Of a DNA stretch of 64,000 nucleotides, positions 7,979 through 15,843 are shown piece by piece (position 1 is the stretch's first letter; every line of letters begins with the position of its first letter). The notes below the pieces were generated by a model that saw nothing but the letters and a program-made list of their open reading frames with translations, searched no databases and was not told the origin of the DNA. The stretch covers positions 496,001 through 560,000 of the forward strand of contig NZ_JBAWKD010000002.1 of the NCBI RefSeq assembly GCF_037095735.1, in the 5' to 3' direction. A program made the translations under genes and the position numbers. The stretch is from Frigidibacter sp037095735 (GTDB lineage: Bacteria; Pseudomonadota; Alphaproteobacteria; Rhodobacterales; Rhodobacteraceae).

Positions 7979-8896
7979 ATGATCAAGGTCTTCGGCCACA
8001 AGTCTCCCGACACCGATTCCACCGGCTCGCCGATCGTCTGGGCCTGGTACCTGACCGAGGTGAAGGGCACCCCGGCCGAGGCGGTGCTGCTGGGCGAACC
8101 CAACACCGAGGCCGCCTTCGTCCTGAAGCACTGGGACCTGCCGAAGCCCGCGATCATCGCCGATGTCGCCGCGGGCGAGAGCGTGGTGATCGTCGACACC
8201 AACAACCCGGCCGAGCTGCCGCCCTCGATCGACGAGGCGAAGATCGAGGCGATCATCGACCATCACATGCTGGTGGGCGGGCTGAAGACCAAGACGCCGA
8301 TCGACATCACCATCCGCCCGCTGGCCTGCACCGCCACGGTGATGCACGACCTGATGGGCGCCGACGCCGCCCGGGCGCCGAAGGCGATCAAGGGCGCGAT
8401 GCTGTCCTGCATCCTGTCGGACACGCTCGAATTCCGCTCGCCCACCACCACCGCCCATGACCGCGCCGTGGCCGAGGGACTTGCCGCCGATCTCGGCGTC
8501 TCGATCCCCGAGTTCGCGGCCGAGATGTTCGCGGCGAAGTCCGATGTCTCGGCCTTCTCGGACGCGGAACTGCTGCGGATGGATTCGAAGGAATATTCGG
8601 TCGGCGGCAAGGAACTGCGCGTCTCGGTGCTGGAAACCACCGCGCCGCAGGTCCTGCTGGACCGCAAGGCCGCGCTGATGGCGGCGATGCCCGGCGTCGC
8701 GGCCGAGGACAAGGCCGACGAGGTGCTGCTGTTCATTGTCGACATCCTGAAGGAAGAGGCGACGCTGCTGGTGCCGAACGATTTCGTGAAGACCGTGGCC
8801 GAGGCCTCGTTCGGCGCGCGCGTCTCGGGCGACAGCGTGGTGCTGCCCGGGATCATGTCGCGCAAGAAGCAGATCATTCCTTCGCTCAAGGTCTGA
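7979..8896 (+). CDS. ppaC: Manganese-dependent inorganic pyrophosphatase
   Basis: The 305-residue protein is a family II (DHH superfamily) pyrophosphatase that splits PPi to two phosphates in the cytoplasm, pulling biosynthetic reactions forward. Metal ligands are visible in GHKSPDTDS (residues 6-14), VDTNN (about 74-78) and the DHH motif (about 94-96). The C-terminal substrate-binding SRKKQ is at about 294-298. There is no CBS or DRTGG regulatory insert, so it is the short constitutive form. Many Proteobacteria use the unrelated family I enzyme, but several Rhodobacterales carry this type. The start ATG follows a GGTAGGA ribosome site. It stands alone and is convergent with an SMR pump. Confidence 0.97.
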   Translation: MIKVFGHKSPDTDSTGSPIVWAWYLTEVKGTPAEAVLLGEPNTEAAFVLKHWDLPKPAIIADVAAGESVVIVDTNNPAELPPSIDEAKIEAIIDHHMLVGGLKTKTPIDITIRPLACTATVMHDLMGADAARAPKAIKGAMLSCILSDTLEFRSPTTTAHDRAVAEGLAADLGVSIPEFAAEMFAAKSDVSAFSDAELLRMDSKEYSVGGKELRVSVLETTAPQVLLDRKAALMAAMPGVAAEDKADEVLLFIVDILKEEATLLVPNDFVKTVAEASFGARVSGDSVVLPGIMSRKKQIIPSLKV

Positions 8897-8916
8897 GCGC
8901 GACACGGACAACAGGT

Positions 8917-8954
8917 CGGGGGGAGGCGCGGCCTCCCCCCGTGCCCCCCTGCGC
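8917..8954 (-). repeat. Terminator-like hairpin repeat between convergent genes, copy 1
   Basis: A nine-base-pair stem (GGGGGGAGG/CCTCCCCCC) with a CGCGG loop lies between the ppaC and SMR gene ends. Read on the minus strand, the 38-base segment matches 32719-32756 with a single difference. There is no T tract, so it would end transcription only weakly by itself. Confidence 0.75.
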
Positions 8955-8977
8955 CCGGGCGCGCTTGCCCGGCGGCG

Positions 8978-9319
8978 CTAGTGGCTGACGGACTTCGAGA
9001 AGAGGTTCACGATCAGGATGCCGGTCACGATGAACCCAAGGCCCACCAGCGCCGCGGTGTCGAGGCGCTGGCGGAAGACGACGAGCCCGATCAGCGAGAT
9101 CAGCACGATCCCCAGCCCCGACCAGATCGCATAGGCGACCCCCACCGGCATCGTCTTCAGCACGATCGACAGGCACCAGAAGGCGGCGGCATAGCTGACC
9201 GCCACGCCCAGCGTCGGCAGCGTCCGGGTGAACTGCTGGCTCTGCTGCAGGAAGGTGGTGCCCACCACCTCGAAGGCGATCGCGATCACCAGGATCGCAT
9301 AGGTCGCAACCGGCGTCAT
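8978..9319 (-). CDS. Small multidrug resistance (SMR) efflux protein
   Basis: The 113-residue protein has four membrane helices and the EmrE-type landmarks: the membrane-embedded Glu in helix 1 (IAFEVVGTTFLQQS), the helix 2-3 region ending MPVGVAYAIWSGLG, and helix 4 GFIVTGILIVNLFS. It is likely a proton-driven exporter of cationic compounds in the inner membrane, acting as an antiparallel dimer. It differs from the guanidinium exporter at 15387, which has a riboswitch. It overlaps the stop of the upstream tetR-type gene by ATGA, so the two are co-translated and the pump is probably induced when the TetR protein binds its ligand. Confidence 0.92.
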   Translation of the reverse strand: MTPVATYAILVIAIAFEVVGTTFLQQSQQFTRTLPTLGVAVSYAAAFWCLSIVLKTMPVGVAYAIWSGLGIVLISLIGLVVFRQRLDTAALVGLGFIVTGILIVNLFSKSVSH

Positions 9320-9876
9320 TCCGTCTCCCTCCTCGTCATCGCGATCATCGACCGCACCAGCCCCGCGCGCTCGTCCCCCGTGGCGCCGCTGCCGCAAAGA
9401 TCGGCCAGCCACAGCCCGTCCGCCGCCAGCCGCGCCATCGCCGGGCCCGCGCGCCCGGCCTCGCCCTCGGCCGCGACCCGCGCCGCCAGCCAGTCGCCCC
9501 AGCGGTCGCGCAGCCCCGGGTCCGACAGCATCGCGAAGGCCGAGGCCACCCACAGCTTGTCGCTGCCCACCGAATCGGGCGTCGTCAGCTCGCGCACATA
9601 GGCCCGGCTGAACCGCCCCGCGGGATCGGGATCGGCCGCCATCGCCTCGGCCAGCGCCGCCTCGAACCGCTCGATCAGATCCTCGAACAGCGCCGTCACC
9701 AGCGCGGCCTTCGACGGGAAATGGTGGAAGAACCCGCCCTTGGTGACCCCTGCCCCCAGGCACACCGCCTCGACCGTCATCTCGCCAAGTCCGCGCGCCA
9801 CCGCGACCGAAGCCGCGGCGTCAAGGATCTGGCGGCGGAGCTTCGCGGGCTCCTTGGGGCGGCGGGAAATGGTCAT
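9316..9876 (-). CDS. TetR-family transcriptional repressor
   Basis: The 186-residue protein has an N-terminal TetR helix-turn-helix (about residues 14-60; the recognition part reads GAGVTKGGFFHHFPSKAALV) and a variable ligand-binding C-terminal domain. The start is the ATG at 9876, with the HTH properly placed; the open frame extends upstream but only by crossing the operator. An inverted repeat at 9885-9902 directly abuts the start, implying autorepression. It is coupled by ATGA overlap to the SMR pump gene, which it most likely represses. The inducer is unknown. Confidence 0.93.
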   Translation of the reverse strand: MTISRRPKEPAKLRRQILDAAASVAVARGLGEMTVEAVCLGAGVTKGGFFHHFPSKAALVTALFEDLIERFEAALAEAMAADPDPAGRFSRAYVRELTTPDSVGSDKLWVASAFAMLSDPGLRDRWGDWLAARVAAEGEAGRAGPAMARLAADGLWLADLCGSGATGDERAGLVRSMIAMTRRETE

Positions 9877-9884
9877 GCCTCTTA

Positions 9885-9902
9885 ATACCGACCGGTTGGT
9901 AT
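9885..9902. promoter_or_regulatory. Candidate TetR operator
   Basis: ATACCGACCGGTTGGTAT is an 18-base near-perfect palindrome with one mismatched pair, of the TACC-N-GGTA class seen for TetR-family repressors. It sits 9 bases before the tetR-type start codon and between the divergent tetR and HAD genes. Confidence 0.75.
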
Positions 9903-9948
9903 GTTTCAAGCCCTTTCGATGCCCTATCCCCTGCCGCAAGCCCGCCGC

Positions 9949-9977
9949 TTGCACCCCGCCCCGGCCCGCGCGATAGA
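9949..9977 (+). promoter_or_regulatory. Candidate promoter of the HAD hydrolase gene
   Basis: TTGCAC at 9949 is followed after 17 bases by GATAGA at 9972, about 35 bases before the chosen start codon. It is separate from the TetR palindrome by about 47 bases. Confidence 0.45.
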
Positions 9978-10011
9978 GGGGCCCGACCTCCCCATGACCG
10001 AAGGGCCCGCC

Positions 10012-10893
10012 ATGACCCGCATCCTGACCCATCTCGCCGAGATCGGCGCCGACTACGACGCGCTGTTCTGCGACCTCTGGGGCTGCGTCCACAACGGCGT
10101 CGCCCCCTGGCCCGAGGCCGTGGCCGCGCTGCAGGCCTATCGCGCCGGGGGCGGCAAGGTGATCCTGCTGACCAATGCGCCGCGCCCGAAGAAATACGTG
10201 ATCGCCCAGCTCGACCGGCTTGGCGTGCCGCGCGACGCCTGGGACGACGTGGTGACCTCGGGCGACGCCGCGCAGGACGCGATGTTCGCGGGCGCGGTCG
10301 GCCGTCGGGTCTGGTTCATCGGCACCGAGAAGGACCTGGGCTTCTTCGACGACGTGCCCGCCGAACACGCGGGCGCGGCCCCGATCGAACGGGTCGAGCT
10401 GTCGGATGCCGAGGGGATCGTCTGCACCGGCCCCTTCGACGAGTTCAACGAGACGCCCGAGGACTACCGCTCGCAGCTTCTCTTCGCCAAGACCAAGGGC
10501 ATGAAGCTGCTCTGCGCGAACCCCGACATCGTCGTCGACATGGGCGACAAGCGGATCTACTGCGCCGGCGCGCTGGCCGAGCTTTATGACAGGATGGGCG
10601 GCGAAAGCCTTTACTTCGGCAAGCCGCATCCGCCGATCTACGACCTTGCCCGGCGCCGGCTGGTGCAGGCGGGCGGGGCCGAGGATGCCCGCGTGCTCTG
10701 CATCGGCGACGGGGTCCGCACCGACGTGAAGGGCGGCGTGGTCGAGGGGCTCGACGTGCTCTTCGTCACCGGCGGGCTCGCGGCGGAAAGCTTCGGCCCC
10801 GATGTCGAGACACCCGAACAGACGCTGCTCGACGACTGGCTGAAGGCCGAGGATTTCGAAAGCGTCCCCTACGCCATCGGCCGCCTGCGCTGA
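10012..10893 (+). CDS. HAD-superfamily subfamily IIA hydrolase (TIGR01459-like)
   Basis: The 293-residue protein has the HAD phosphatase motifs: motif I FCDLWGCVHNG (nucleophile Asp about residue 21), motif II LLTNAPRPKKYV, and motif IV GDGVRTDVKGG near residue 245, with a IIA-type cap between motifs II and III. The DxWGxxHxG form of motif I is typical of an alphaproteobacterial NagD-like group of unknown substrate. An in-frame ATG at 9994 is an alternative start. I prefer 10012 because GAAGGG lies about 6 bases upstream. It is divergent from the TetR/SMR pair and looks independent of it. Confidence 0.88.
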   Translation: MTRILTHLAEIGADYDALFCDLWGCVHNGVAPWPEAVAALQAYRAGGGKVILLTNAPRPKKYVIAQLDRLGVPRDAWDDVVTSGDAAQDAMFAGAVGRRVWFIGTEKDLGFFDDVPAEHAGAAPIERVELSDAEGIVCTGPFDEFNETPEDYRSQLLFAKTKGMKLLCANPDIVVDMGDKRIYCAGALAELYDRMGGESLYFGKPHPPIYDLARRRLVQAGGAEDARVLCIGDGVRTDVKGGVVEGLDVLFVTGGLAAESFGPDVETPEQTLLDDWLKAEDFESVPYAIGRLR

Positions 10894-10966
10894 GCCGCGC
10901 GGGCGGGCGGCCCGAGCCCCCGCCCCTGCCTGTCAGTGATCCGGCCAGCGATCCCGGCGGAAGCGT

Positions 10967-12727
10967 TCAGGCCGCCATGCCCCGCGCGGCATCCGCGGCC
11001 GTCTCGAGAAGCGCGCGATCCGCGCCCGGCGCCCCGGCGGCACGCAGAAGCGCCCGGCCCGCCCGCCGCGGGTCGCTCGCCAGCCGTGCGAGTCGCGCCA
11101 GCGCCGCCTTCGCCCGCCGCGACGGACCCGGAGCCGGCCCCTCGGCCAGCTCGGACAGGTGCTGGATCGCCGCGCCCAGCGCCAGCAGGCCCAGCGCCGC
11201 GTCGGCGGATTGCGCCGCGGTCTCGGGCGCGCGCTCGGCCCAGAACATCGATACCAGCGCCTGATGGGCGACCCGCGCCCGCAGGCCGCGCGCCTGCGGA
11301 CGGCGCGCCTGCAGCTGCAGCTCGGCCACCGCCGCCCGGCGCAGTTCCGCCGCCCGGACCGTGGCGCTTGGCGGCGCGATCAGCCGGAAGGCCATCAGCG
11401 CGATCAGCGGCGCCGCAACCACCGCGATCCCCGCCTCGACCGAGGTGCCGAAGCCCATGGTCAGCGGGAACACCGGCTGCAGCATCAGCAAAAGCACCAT
11501 GTTGTAGTCGAAGCCCATCACCGCCGTGCGCCGGTGCGAGGCGATCAGCGCCCCCAGCGCGATGAACGGCAGGACCAGCGCCACCAGCGCCCAGTCGCTG
11601 CCCGCCAGCGGCCAGACCAGCCAGCGGCAGGCCATCGCCCCCAGCACCCCCAGCCCCTGCCCGATCGCCACCTTCGGCAGCACCCGCAGCGGATGCTCGA
11701 AGGTCGAGAAGATCGAGGTCATGATCGCCGCGCCCAGCATCATGTAGCCGCCCATCGGCCAGCCCGAGAGCAGCCAGAACGCCCCCACCGCCAGCAGCGT
11801 GCCCGCGCCGCGCAGCATGGCGCTGCGCGCCCCCGCCCAGTCGCGCTTCAGGGCCGGGACCGGCATCAGCCCCTCGCCGCCCGCCTCGCCCGCGAGTGCC
11901 GCGGCCAGCCGGGTCAGCGGCCGCGCCAGCGGTGCGGGCGCCAGCCCCGCCGCACGGCGCAGCGCCGCCGGGTCCGACCCGGCCTCGCGCAGCGCATCGG
12001 CCAGATCCGGGCCGGCCTGCCCGCGCCGCGCCCACAACAGCAGCTCCAATGACGCGATCAGCCCCGCGCGCAGGTGCCGCACCGCGCGGCGCGCCCCCAT
12101 CGAGCCCGCGGCGGCCAGATCGAGGCCCGCCTCGATCCGCGCCATCTCGCCGACCAGCGCCACCTCGCTGTCGCCGCGGTCGCCCGCGACCCGCGCCAGC
12201 ACCCGGCGCGCGGCCAGCGCGAAAGCGGCCTCCGACGGCGCGGCGCCGCCCGGACGCGCGAAGAGCCAGCCACCGGCCAGCGCCACGGCGACCCCCAGCC
12301 CCACCGTCGCCACCCGGTCCGCGCCCAGCGCCCAGATGTGGTCGGGATGCGCCGCATCCAAAAGCGCCACCATCGCCGCGGTATAGCCCGCCAACATCGC
12401 GCCATAGCTCGCGAAGCCGCGCAGCAGGTTGCCCGCCGCCGCCGCGCAGCCCAGCCACAGCGAGATGCCGACGATCAGCCAATGCAGCTCGCCCCGCGTC
12501 ACCGCCATCAGCGCCATCCCGAACCCCGCGCCGACCAACGTGCCGCCGAAACGGTAGCCGGCCTTCTCCAGCAGATGCCCGCGCAAGGGCTGCGAGGCCG
12601 CCCAGACCGTCATCCCCGCCCATTGCGGATGCTCGAGCCCCAGCGCCTGCCCCAAGACCAGCGCCAGTGCCGCACAGCCCGCCACCCGCAGCGCATAGGC
12701 CAGCGATGTGCGATCGAACCCCGTCAT
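10967..12727 (-). CDS. FUSC-family efflux protein (aromatic acid exporter/YccS type)
   Basis: The 586-residue protein contains two clusters of membrane helices (roughly 15-150 and 310-430), each followed by a soluble helical region. This is the duplicated layout of FUSC proteins such as AaeB and YccS. These are inner-membrane transporters, in some cases for hydroxylated aromatic acids. It is somewhat shorter than the usual 650-720 residues, the difference lying in the soluble parts. The ATG at 12727 overlaps the stop of the upstream marR-type gene as ATGA. A MarR repressor plus FUSC exporter suggests induction by phenolic compounds, which is inferred from context only. Confidence 0.85.
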   Translation of the reverse strand: MTGFDRTSLAYALRVAGCAALALVLGQALGLEHPQWAGMTVWAASQPLRGHLLEKAGYRFGGTLVGAGFGMALMAVTRGELHWLIVGISLWLGCAAAAGNLLRGFASYGAMLAGYTAAMVALLDAAHPDHIWALGADRVATVGLGVAVALAGGWLFARPGGAAPSEAAFALAARRVLARVAGDRGDSEVALVGEMARIEAGLDLAAAGSMGARRAVRHLRAGLIASLELLLWARRGQAGPDLADALREAGSDPAALRRAAGLAPAPLARPLTRLAAALAGEAGGEGLMPVPALKRDWAGARSAMLRGAGTLLAVGAFWLLSGWPMGGYMMLGAAIMTSIFSTFEHPLRVLPKVAIGQGLGVLGAMACRWLVWPLAGSDWALVALVLPFIALGALIASHRRTAVMGFDYNMVLLLMLQPVFPLTMGFGTSVEAGIAVVAAPLIALMAFRLIAPPSATVRAAELRRAAVAELQLQARRPQARGLRARVAHQALVSMFWAERAPETAAQSADAALGLLALGAAIQHLSELAEGPAPGPSRRAKAALARLARLASDPRRAGRALLRAAGAPGADRALLETAADAARGMAA

Positions 12728-13206
12728 CTTCCCGTCTCCACCGGGGCCACCGCGCCCCCCTGACCCGACCCCTGCATCCCCTCGACCCGCGCCGCGACCG
12801 TGGTCAGCAGCCGCAGGAACACCGCAGCCTCGTCATCGCCCAGCGCCTCGAGCATCTCGACCTCGGCCGCCTGCAGCACCGGCTGCATCTCGGCCACCGA
12901 AGCCCGCCCCGCCGCGGTCAGCGCGATCCGCCGCGCGCGGCGGTCGTTCGGGTCCGGCTGGCGCGCGACCAGCCCGCGCCCCTCGAGCCCGTCGATCACC
13001 CGCACCAGCCCCGAGGCATCGACCCCGATCCGCGCCGCAAGCTCGGCCTGCGTCTGCCCGTCGCCCAGCCGCGCCAGATGCAGAAGCACCGGCCAGCCGG
13101 CCTCGCCCAGCCCGAAGGGGGCCAGCCGCTGGTCCAGCACGCGCCGCCAGCGCCGGGCGAGCTGCGCCATCACCAGCCCGATCTCAAAACGATCCGATCT
13201 TGCCAT
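12724..13206 (-). CDS. MarR-family transcriptional regulator
   Basis: The 160-residue protein (from the ATG at 13206) shows the MarR winged helix: the HTH in TQAELAARIGVDASGLVRVIDGLEGRGLV and the wing RQPDPNDRRARRIALT. The DxRA/DRR wing is a strong family signature. Alternative starts at 13218 (ATG) and 13242 (TTG) exist; none has a clear ribosome site, and the mRNA may be leaderless. A MarR-type inverted repeat lies at 13212-13228, touching the start region, so autorepression is likely. It is coupled by ATGA overlap to the FUSC exporter, its probable target. Confidence 0.9.
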   Translation of the reverse strand: MARSDRFEIGLVMAQLARRWRRVLDQRLAPFGLGEAGWPVLLHLARLGDGQTQAELAARIGVDASGLVRVIDGLEGRGLVARQPDPNDRRARRIALTAAGRASVAEMQPVLQAAEVEMLEALGDDEAAVFLRLLTTVAARVEGMQGSGQGGAVAPVETGR

Positions 13207-13211
13207 GCCGA

Positions 13212-13228
13212 TATACATGACATGCAAA
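13212..13228. promoter_or_regulatory. Candidate MarR operator
   Basis: TATACATG-A-CATGCAAA is an imperfect inverted repeat (6 of 8 positions symmetrical) with a one-base spacer. It resembles the TTGCATG/CATGCAA sites of MarR regulators of aromatic catabolism. It lies over the start region of the marR-type gene in an unusually AT-rich stretch for this genome. Confidence 0.5.
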
Positions 13229-13290
13229 TCACTTAGATTCAATCATAATGCGCCCATCGCATCGGAAACATAGTTGCGACCAATTGCCGA

Positions 13291-13319
13291 TTGCGGTCAC
13301 ATTATTGCCCGACGATATT
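13291..13319 (+). promoter_or_regulatory. Candidate promoter of the MaoC gene
   Basis: TTGCGG at 13291 is followed after 17 bases by GATATT at 13314. This would give a leader of about 55 bases before the chosen start. It shares the short AT-rich divergent region with the marR-type gene. Confidence 0.4.
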
Positions 13320-13379
13320 GACCGGGTCTTACGCGGCGCTATGCTGCACTGCAACGAAACCGTCTGGACGGGACCTGGA

Positions 13380-13826
13380 ATGATGCTCGACAACCTTCCG
13401 CGCGGCACGATCTGCATCGAGGATCTCGAGATCGGCATGACCCGCTATCTCGACAAGACGGTCACGGACGAGGACATCGAGATGTTCGCGACCGTCTCGA
13501 CCGACCGCAACCCGGTGCATCTCGACGAGGCCTATGCGCGCGAGACGATGTTCCACGGCCGCATCGCGCATGGCATGCTGACCGCGGGCCTGATCTCGGC
13601 GGTGATCGGCGAACAGCTGCCCGGCCATGGCACCGTCTACCTTGGCCAGACGCTGAAGTTCATGGCCCCCGTCCGCCCCGGCGACCGCGTCCATGCAGAG
13701 GTGCGCGTGGCCGCCATCGACCACGCCAAGCGCCGGGTGACCCTTGAAACCCACTGCAGCGTGGGTGATACGGTGGTCCTGAAGGGTGAGGCGACCGTGC
13801 TGGCGCCAAGCCGCAAGTTCGACTGA
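13380..13826 (+). CDS. MaoC/PhaJ-type (R)-specific enoyl-CoA hydratase
   Basis: The 148-residue protein is a single hot-dog domain with the hydratase-2 signature. The catalytic Asp and His lie in STDRNPVHLDEAYARET, followed by FHGRIAHGMLTAGLIS, much as in PhaJ. Such enzymes hydrate trans-2-enoyl-CoA to (R)-3-hydroxyacyl-CoA, linking fatty acid oxidation to polyhydroxyalkanoate or other (R)-acyl pools in the cytoplasm. Two ATG codons (13380, 13383) are adjacent. The frame is open back to 13248, but those residues do not look like family sequence. ribF follows after 42 bases on the same strand. Confidence 0.88.
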   Translation: MMLDNLPRGTICIEDLEIGMTRYLDKTVTDEDIEMFATVSTDRNPVHLDEAYARETMFHGRIAHGMLTAGLISAVIGEQLPGHGTVYLGQTLKFMAPVRPGDRVHAEVRVAAIDHAKRRVTLETHCSVGDTVVLKGEATVLAPSRKFD

Positions 13827-13868
13827 TCCGGCGGGCGGGCCCGCGACGGGGCCCACACGCGGGGTAGG

Positions 13869-14831
13869 ATGCACAGGTTCACCGACTGGCAGGGCCTCGC
13901 GGCCAAGGCCCAGGACGCCGGGGCAAAAGGCGCTTCGGTCGCGATGGGCAATTTCGACGGGTTGCATCTCGGCCATCAGGCCGTGATCCGCGCCGCGCAC
14001 GAGGCCTGCCCCGATGCCCCCCTCGGCATCGTCACCTTCGAGCCGCACCCGCGCGAGTTCTTCGCCCGCCATCGCGGCGATGCGGCAGCGCCCGCCTTCC
14101 GCCTGATGAACGCCGAGGCCCGCGCCAACCGGCTGGCGAAGCTGGGGGTCGAACGGCTCTACGAGATCCCCTTCGACGCCGCCCTTGCGGCGATGAGCGC
14201 CGAGGACTTCGTGACCCGCGTGCTGGTCGAGGGACTCGGCGTGCGCCATGTCACCGTCGGCGCCGATTTCCTCTTCGGCCACGGCCGCTCGGGCGATGCG
14301 GCGCTGCTGGCAGAGCTGGGCGCGCGGCACGGCTTCGGCACCACCATCCTGCCGCTGCTGGCCGAGGGCGCCACCCGCGTCTCGTCGACCGAGGTGCGCC
14401 GCCTGCTGTCCGAAGGCGCGCCCCGCGCCGCCAAGGACCTGCTCGGCCACTGGCACCGGATCGAAGGCCCCGTGATCCACGGTGAAAAGCGCGGGCGCGA
14501 GCTTGGCTATCCCACCGCCAACATGGCGGTCGAGGGGCTGCACCTGCCGCGCCTTGGCGTCTACGCGGTCAAGGTCGACGTGCTGACCGGGCCACAGGCG
14601 GGCAGCTACGGCGGCGCGGCCTCGCTGGGGGTGCGGCCGATGTTCGGCGAGAACACCCCGAACCTCGAAACCTTCGTCTTCGATTTCTCGGGCGACCTCT
14701 ACGGCCAGCAGCTCTCGGTGGCCTTCATCGACTACCTGCGGCCCGAGATGAAGTTCGACGGCCTGCCGGCGCTTCTGGCGCAGATGGATGCCGACTGCGC
14801 CCGCGCGCGCGACATCCTCGCCGCCCTCTGA
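13869..14831 (+). CDS. ribF: Bifunctional riboflavin kinase/FAD synthetase
   Basis: The 320-residue protein has the N-terminal FMN adenylyltransferase domain (GNFDGLHLGHQ nucleotide-binding motif at about 27-37, RVSSTEVRRLL near 175) and the C-terminal riboflavin kinase domain (HGEKRGRELGYPTAN at about 205-219, then LGVYAVKV). It turns riboflavin into FMN and then FAD. The length matches RibF. The start follows GGGGTAGG. It is followed by a GNAT gene whose ATG overlaps the ribF stop by one base (TGATG). Confidence 0.98.
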   Translation: MHRFTDWQGLAAKAQDAGAKGASVAMGNFDGLHLGHQAVIRAAHEACPDAPLGIVTFEPHPREFFARHRGDAAAPAFRLMNAEARANRLAKLGVERLYEIPFDAALAAMSAEDFVTRVLVEGLGVRHVTVGADFLFGHGRSGDAALLAELGARHGFGTTILPLLAEGATRVSSTEVRRLLSEGAPRAAKDLLGHWHRIEGPVIHGEKRGRELGYPTANMAVEGLHLPRLGVYAVKVDVLTGPQAGSYGGAASLGVRPMFGENTPNLETFVFDFSGDLYGQQLSVAFIDYLRPEMKFDGLPALLAQMDADCARARDILAAL

Positions 14832-15367
14832 TGCGGCTGGTCACCGACCGGCTGATCCTGCGCCCCTTCGAGGACCGCGACCGAACCCCTTGGGCCGCGA
14901 TGAACGCCGACCCCGAGGTGCGGCGCTTCTTCCCCGCGCTGATGACCCGGGCCGAGGCCGACGCCCAGATCGACCGTTTCGAAGCGGCCCGCGCCCGCGA
15001 CGGCATCGCCTTCGCCGCCGCCGAACGGCGCGAGGATGGCGCGTTCCTCGGGATGGTCGGGTTGAATGTCCTGCGCCTTGGCACGCCGCTCGACGGCGCG
15101 GTCGAGATCGGCTGGCGCCTCGCCCGCGCCCATTGGGGCCAGGGCTACGCCACCGAGGGCGCGCAGGCCTGGCGCGACCACGGCTTCACGGCGCTCAGGC
15201 TGCCAGAGATCGTGGCGATCGTCGCGCGCGGCAACCTGCCCTCGCAGGCGGTGATGCTACGGCTGGAAATGGCGCATGACCCGGCGCGCGACTTCGCCCA
15301 CCCGGCCCTGCCCGAAGGCCACCCGCTGGCCCCGCACCTGACCTTCGCGATCCGCCGCCCGGACTGA
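14831..15367 (+). CDS. RimJ/RimL-type GNAT acetyltransferase
   Basis: The 178-residue protein begins MRLVTDRLILRPF, the typical opening of the RimJ/RimL-like GNAT subgroup. It carries the acetyl-CoA loop in GWRLARAHWGQGYATEGAQA (about residues 96-115), then FTALRLPEIVAIVARGNLPSQAVMLRLEM. Targets in this group include N-terminal residues of proteins and small amines. The specific target here is unknown. The start overlaps the ribF stop (TGATG), so the two are translationally coupled, though no functional link is obvious. It is convergent with the guanidinium exporter. Confidence 0.88.
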   Translation: MRLVTDRLILRPFEDRDRTPWAAMNADPEVRRFFPALMTRAEADAQIDRFEAARARDGIAFAAAERREDGAFLGMVGLNVLRLGTPLDGAVEIGWRLARAHWGQGYATEGAQAWRDHGFTALRLPEIVAIVARGNLPSQAVMLRLEMAHDPARDFAHPALPEGHPLAPHLTFAIRRPD

Positions 15368-15386
15368 GGCCGCATCGGGTGCCCGC

Positions 15387-15701
15387 TCAGCCCGCCGCCT
15401 TCATCAGCGCGATCCCGCCCGCGATCATCGCCGCCGCCAGCAGCCGCAGCGGTGTCGCGGCCTCGCCCAGCACGAGGATGCCGACGGCAAAGGCCCCCAG
15501 CGCCCCGATCCCCGTCCAGACGGCATAGGCCGTGCCCAGCGGCAGGCTGCGCATCGCCCCGGCCAGCAGCCCGAAGCTCGCGATCATGGTGACAAGCGTG
15601 GCAAGCGTCATCACGGGCCGCGTGAAGCCCTGCGACGCCTTCATCAGGAACGACCAGAGGATCTCGAGAAGACCGGCGGCGACAAGCATGGTCCAGGCCA
15701 T
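15387..15701 (-). CDS. gdx: Guanidinium exporter (Gdx/SugE-type SMR)
   Basis: The 104-residue protein has four membrane helices and the Gdx/SugE signature in helix 1: AGLLEILWSFLMKASQGFTR, with the essential Glu followed by W and the Lys-Ala-Ser-x-Gly-Phe-Thr loop. This is distinct from EmrE-like pumps. Gdx proteins exchange protons for guanidinium ion. The assignment is strengthened by the guanidine-II riboswitch that ends about 15 bases before the start codon. The ATG at 15701 follows AAGGGAG at about 6-base spacing. Expression should rise when guanidine binds the leader RNA. It is convergent with the GNAT gene. Confidence 0.93.
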   Translation of the reverse strand: MAWTMLVAAGLLEILWSFLMKASQGFTRPVMTLATLVTMIASFGLLAGAMRSLPLGTAYAVWTGIGALGAFAVGILVLGEAATPLRLLAAAMIAGGIALMKAAG

Positions 15702-15716
15702 GGGGAACTCCCTTCC

Positions 15717-15767
15717 GGCCGGGTCGTCCCGGCGATGCACCCGAAGGGGGAGGTCGTCCTCGCCCCC
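15717..15767 (-). promoter_or_regulatory. Guanidine-II riboswitch (mini-ykkC)
   Basis: On the minus strand, two small hairpins stand directly before the gdx ribosome site. The first has the stem GAGG-ACGA-CCTC with extra flanking G/C pairs (15767-15746). The second is GCCGGG-ACGA-CCCGGC (15733-15718). A 12-base linker joins them. Paired hairpins with identical ACGR loops closed by G-C pairs are the definition of the mini-ykkC/guanidine-II class, and the AAGGGAG site follows the second hairpin by about three bases. Ligand-dependent loop-loop pairing would open the ribosome site. This was found by reading the sequence, not by a covariance search. Confidence 0.9.
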
Positions 15768-15843
15768 GCGATCTGGGGCCGCGACCGCGCGGCGTCAAGG
15801 GGCGCGCGCAGGGGCATCGTCAGGGGCCGGCACGGCCGGAGGG

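Noticed and set aside
8978..9876. Guanidine riboswitch for the first SMR pump
   Set aside because: That gene starts inside the end of the tetR-type gene, and no paired ACGR-loop hairpins occur upstream. It is controlled by the repressor instead.
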